From Deltaproteobacteria bacterium (GTDB lineage Bacteria; Desulfobacterota; Dissulfuribacteria; Dissulfuribacterales; QOAL01), in NCBI GenBank assembly GCA_015486425.1, contig WFRQ01000028.1, positions 1 through 6,992 of the forward strand: 6,992 bases of DNA, written 5' to 3'. This document shows positions 5,694 through 6,992 of the stretch, one piece after another. A model generated the notes under the pieces. It saw nothing but the letters and a program-made list of their open reading frames with translations. It was not told the DNA's origin and made no database searches. Both the position numbers and the translations under genes were made by a program. Position 1 is the stretch's first letter. The number at the start of each line of letters is the position of its first letter.

Positions 5694-6992
5694 CAGGAAC
5701 GAAGTTGACAGGCCTTGCTATTCAGAAAGCATTGATTGCCTGCTTGATATGGCAAAAATACGCATGGCAGCAGAGGGGAACACACTGAAACATGAAATCC
5801 AGGAGAGATGGCAGGAAATATCAGTTTCAAAAAACCTGGAATCTGACCTTGAGTCAGGACTTCGTGTCCTTGCAGAAGAGGCGGCACGAGCCCTTGATTA
5901 TCTGAACGGGGATGCAACCCTTGATATAGACCCGGACATGCCGGATAATATACCGGAGGCGCTTGAAGTCCTTGATGATGTAGCAATTCTATCGCTGATA
6001 CTTAAATCTTTACCTGAGCAAAAAACAAAAATCCCCTCAACCATAAATTGCAATGCAGAGAGGCTTTACCTTGAGCTGAGTAAGGAAGGCCTCCTGCCAT
6101 GCCACAGGCTAATCCCTATTAACTCATGGCGCAAAGCCGTAAGGGATGCCCTTCCCCTGGAATATGCCCCCTGGTTTACATGGTACGATGCGTGGACTGC
6201 TGTGCCGGATGACTCGCTGGACAGGATAGTTGAGAACTGGCCCAGCATATACGGCAACAAGCCTGACTTTTCATGCCTGGACATTGATGAAAGGCTAATG
6301 AGCCAGCTCCTTAAAACCATCAGGAAAGATTCCAGGCTATATCATTTTCTGGAAGAGAAGGCAAAACTGTGGCAGACAGTCTCTGATACGCTTTCACGCC
6401 ATACCAGCCTCAGGCTTGCAGCTCTTGCAGGCACTGTGGCAGGCACCCAGGATAGTCCTCTGCCGGAACAAGTTGCAAGCAAGGGGTTTCAGGCTGTGGC
6501 GTGCAGGGTGATTGGCGCCCGTTTTTCTTCAGAGCAGGAGAAGTATGAACTCATGCTCCTTTCTGCGCTCTATGGGCCTGACCTTGACAGTTCCATGCGC
6601 ATGGAACTTTTCAGGGAGATTGGAGAATGGCTTGACGCCGGTCCGGATATTAGAAAGGGCAGCCTTGCCTGGGAGCTTGAGCAGTGGCGAAGGAATGCCT
6701 TGCACGCGCCTGAACTCATGGGGGCCTGCATGAAAGTATGGCTTGAAAAACTTGAATATCAGGCAAGGAAGATCACAGCGCCTGAGCCTTACCGTGCAGG
6801 GGCATTTGCAGAGGCTGTTCAAAGTCTGCGCGTGTCAGAACCTGTGTCGCTGTTTAAGGCAGTGGGAGACAGGCTGAATGCATTTGCAGAAAAATTAAAG
6901 ATTGATTTCTCAGGATCATTACCTGCAAGCGCCGGGCAGTTATATGACAGTATGCTGGACAGACTTTTCCCTGCGCCCCTGCTCCTTGGAGC
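5674..6992 (+). CDS. Large helical protein of unknown function, truncated by the window end
   Basis: The frame starting at ATG 5674 stays open for 439 full codons to the last base, with no stop, so the 3' part is missing. The start is preceded by GGGGA (5660-5664) at nine bases and overlaps the previous gene by 20 bases, a tight-operon arrangement. A later ATG at 5749 is a less supported alternative. The sequence reads as soluble and largely alpha-helical with acidic helices (about 54-76, 222-250, 284-322 and 331-365). A tryptophan-rich patch lies at 152-189 (W152, W167, W170, W174, W189). No Walker, HNH, helicase or transmembrane motif is seen in the visible part. Its place as third gene after a sigma-like and a cysteine-rich protein suggests a shared function. 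A comparison worth making is the large EH_Signature protein ZorC of type I Zorya, but I cannot establish that by eye. Confidence 0.85.
   Translation, partial: MFRNQIDRNEVDRPCYSESIDCLLDMAKIRMAAEGNTLKHEIQERWQEISVSKNLESDLESGLRVLAEEAARALDYLNGDATLDIDPDMPDNIPEALEVLDDVAILSLILKSLPEQKTKIPSTINCNAERLYLELSKEGLLPCHRLIPINSWRKAVRDALPLEYAPWFTWYDAWTAVPDDSLDRIVENWPSIYGNKPDFSCLDIDERLMSQLLKTIRKDSRLYHFLEEKAKLWQTVSDTLSRHTSLRLAALAGTVAGTQDSPLPEQVASKGFQAVACRVIGARFSSEQEKYELMLLSALYGPDLDSSMRMELFREIGEWLDAGPDIRKGSLAWELEQWRRNALHAPELMGACMKVWLEKLEYQARKITAPEPYRAGAFAEAVQSLRVSEPVSLFKAVGDRLNAFAEKLKIDFSGSLPASAGQLYDSMLDRLFPAPLLLG

Overview
The window is a compact, single-strand block from a diderm (Gram-negative type) bacterium. 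That inference rests on a predicted motor-type inner-membrane pair needing a periplasm and on a nuclease with an export signal. Base composition is moderate by eye, arginine AGG codons are frequent, and one spacer carries GCTTTCAGC/TTTGAGC-type inverted repeats. This would fit Desulfobacterota- or Nitrospirota-like genomes, but the taxonomic guess is weak. All seven supported genes read on the + strand; no tRNA, rRNA, transposase or CRISPR array is seen.

Layout. 1-264 is the end of, or a complete, small unrecognised gene. 265-455 is a spacer dominated by two inverted-repeat structures and an operator-like dyad. 456-2473 holds two genes joined by an ATGA overlap: a four-helix MotA/TolQ/ZorA-like membrane protein with a long helical tail, and a single-pass MotB/ZorB-like protein. 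In the second, the usual peptidoglycan-binding domain is not visible and a different C-terminal domain carrying PPCW is present. After 173 bases, 2647-3168 encodes a DUF1524-type HNH nuclease with an N-terminal export signal. After 189 AT-rich bases comes a second tightly packed set: a sigma-70-like protein with a cysteine-rich N-terminus (3358-4470), a cysteine-rich protein of unknown family (4467-5693), and a large helical protein that runs off the window (5674-6992, at least 439 codons).

How the parts may work together (inference). A motor-like A/B pair beside an HNH nuclease recalls Zorya anti-phage systems, especially type II (zorA-zorB-zorE). The details differ: the B protein lacks a recognisable OmpA-like domain, the ion-binding Asp position of its helix seems to be Glu, and the nuclease looks exported rather than cytoplasmic. 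The adjacent sigma-like/unknown/unknown operon could be a regulatory or effector arm of the same island, or a separate neighbour. The locus is a good candidate for an uncharacterised membrane-motor-coupled conflict system, but immunity has not been shown and cannot be shown from sequence alone.
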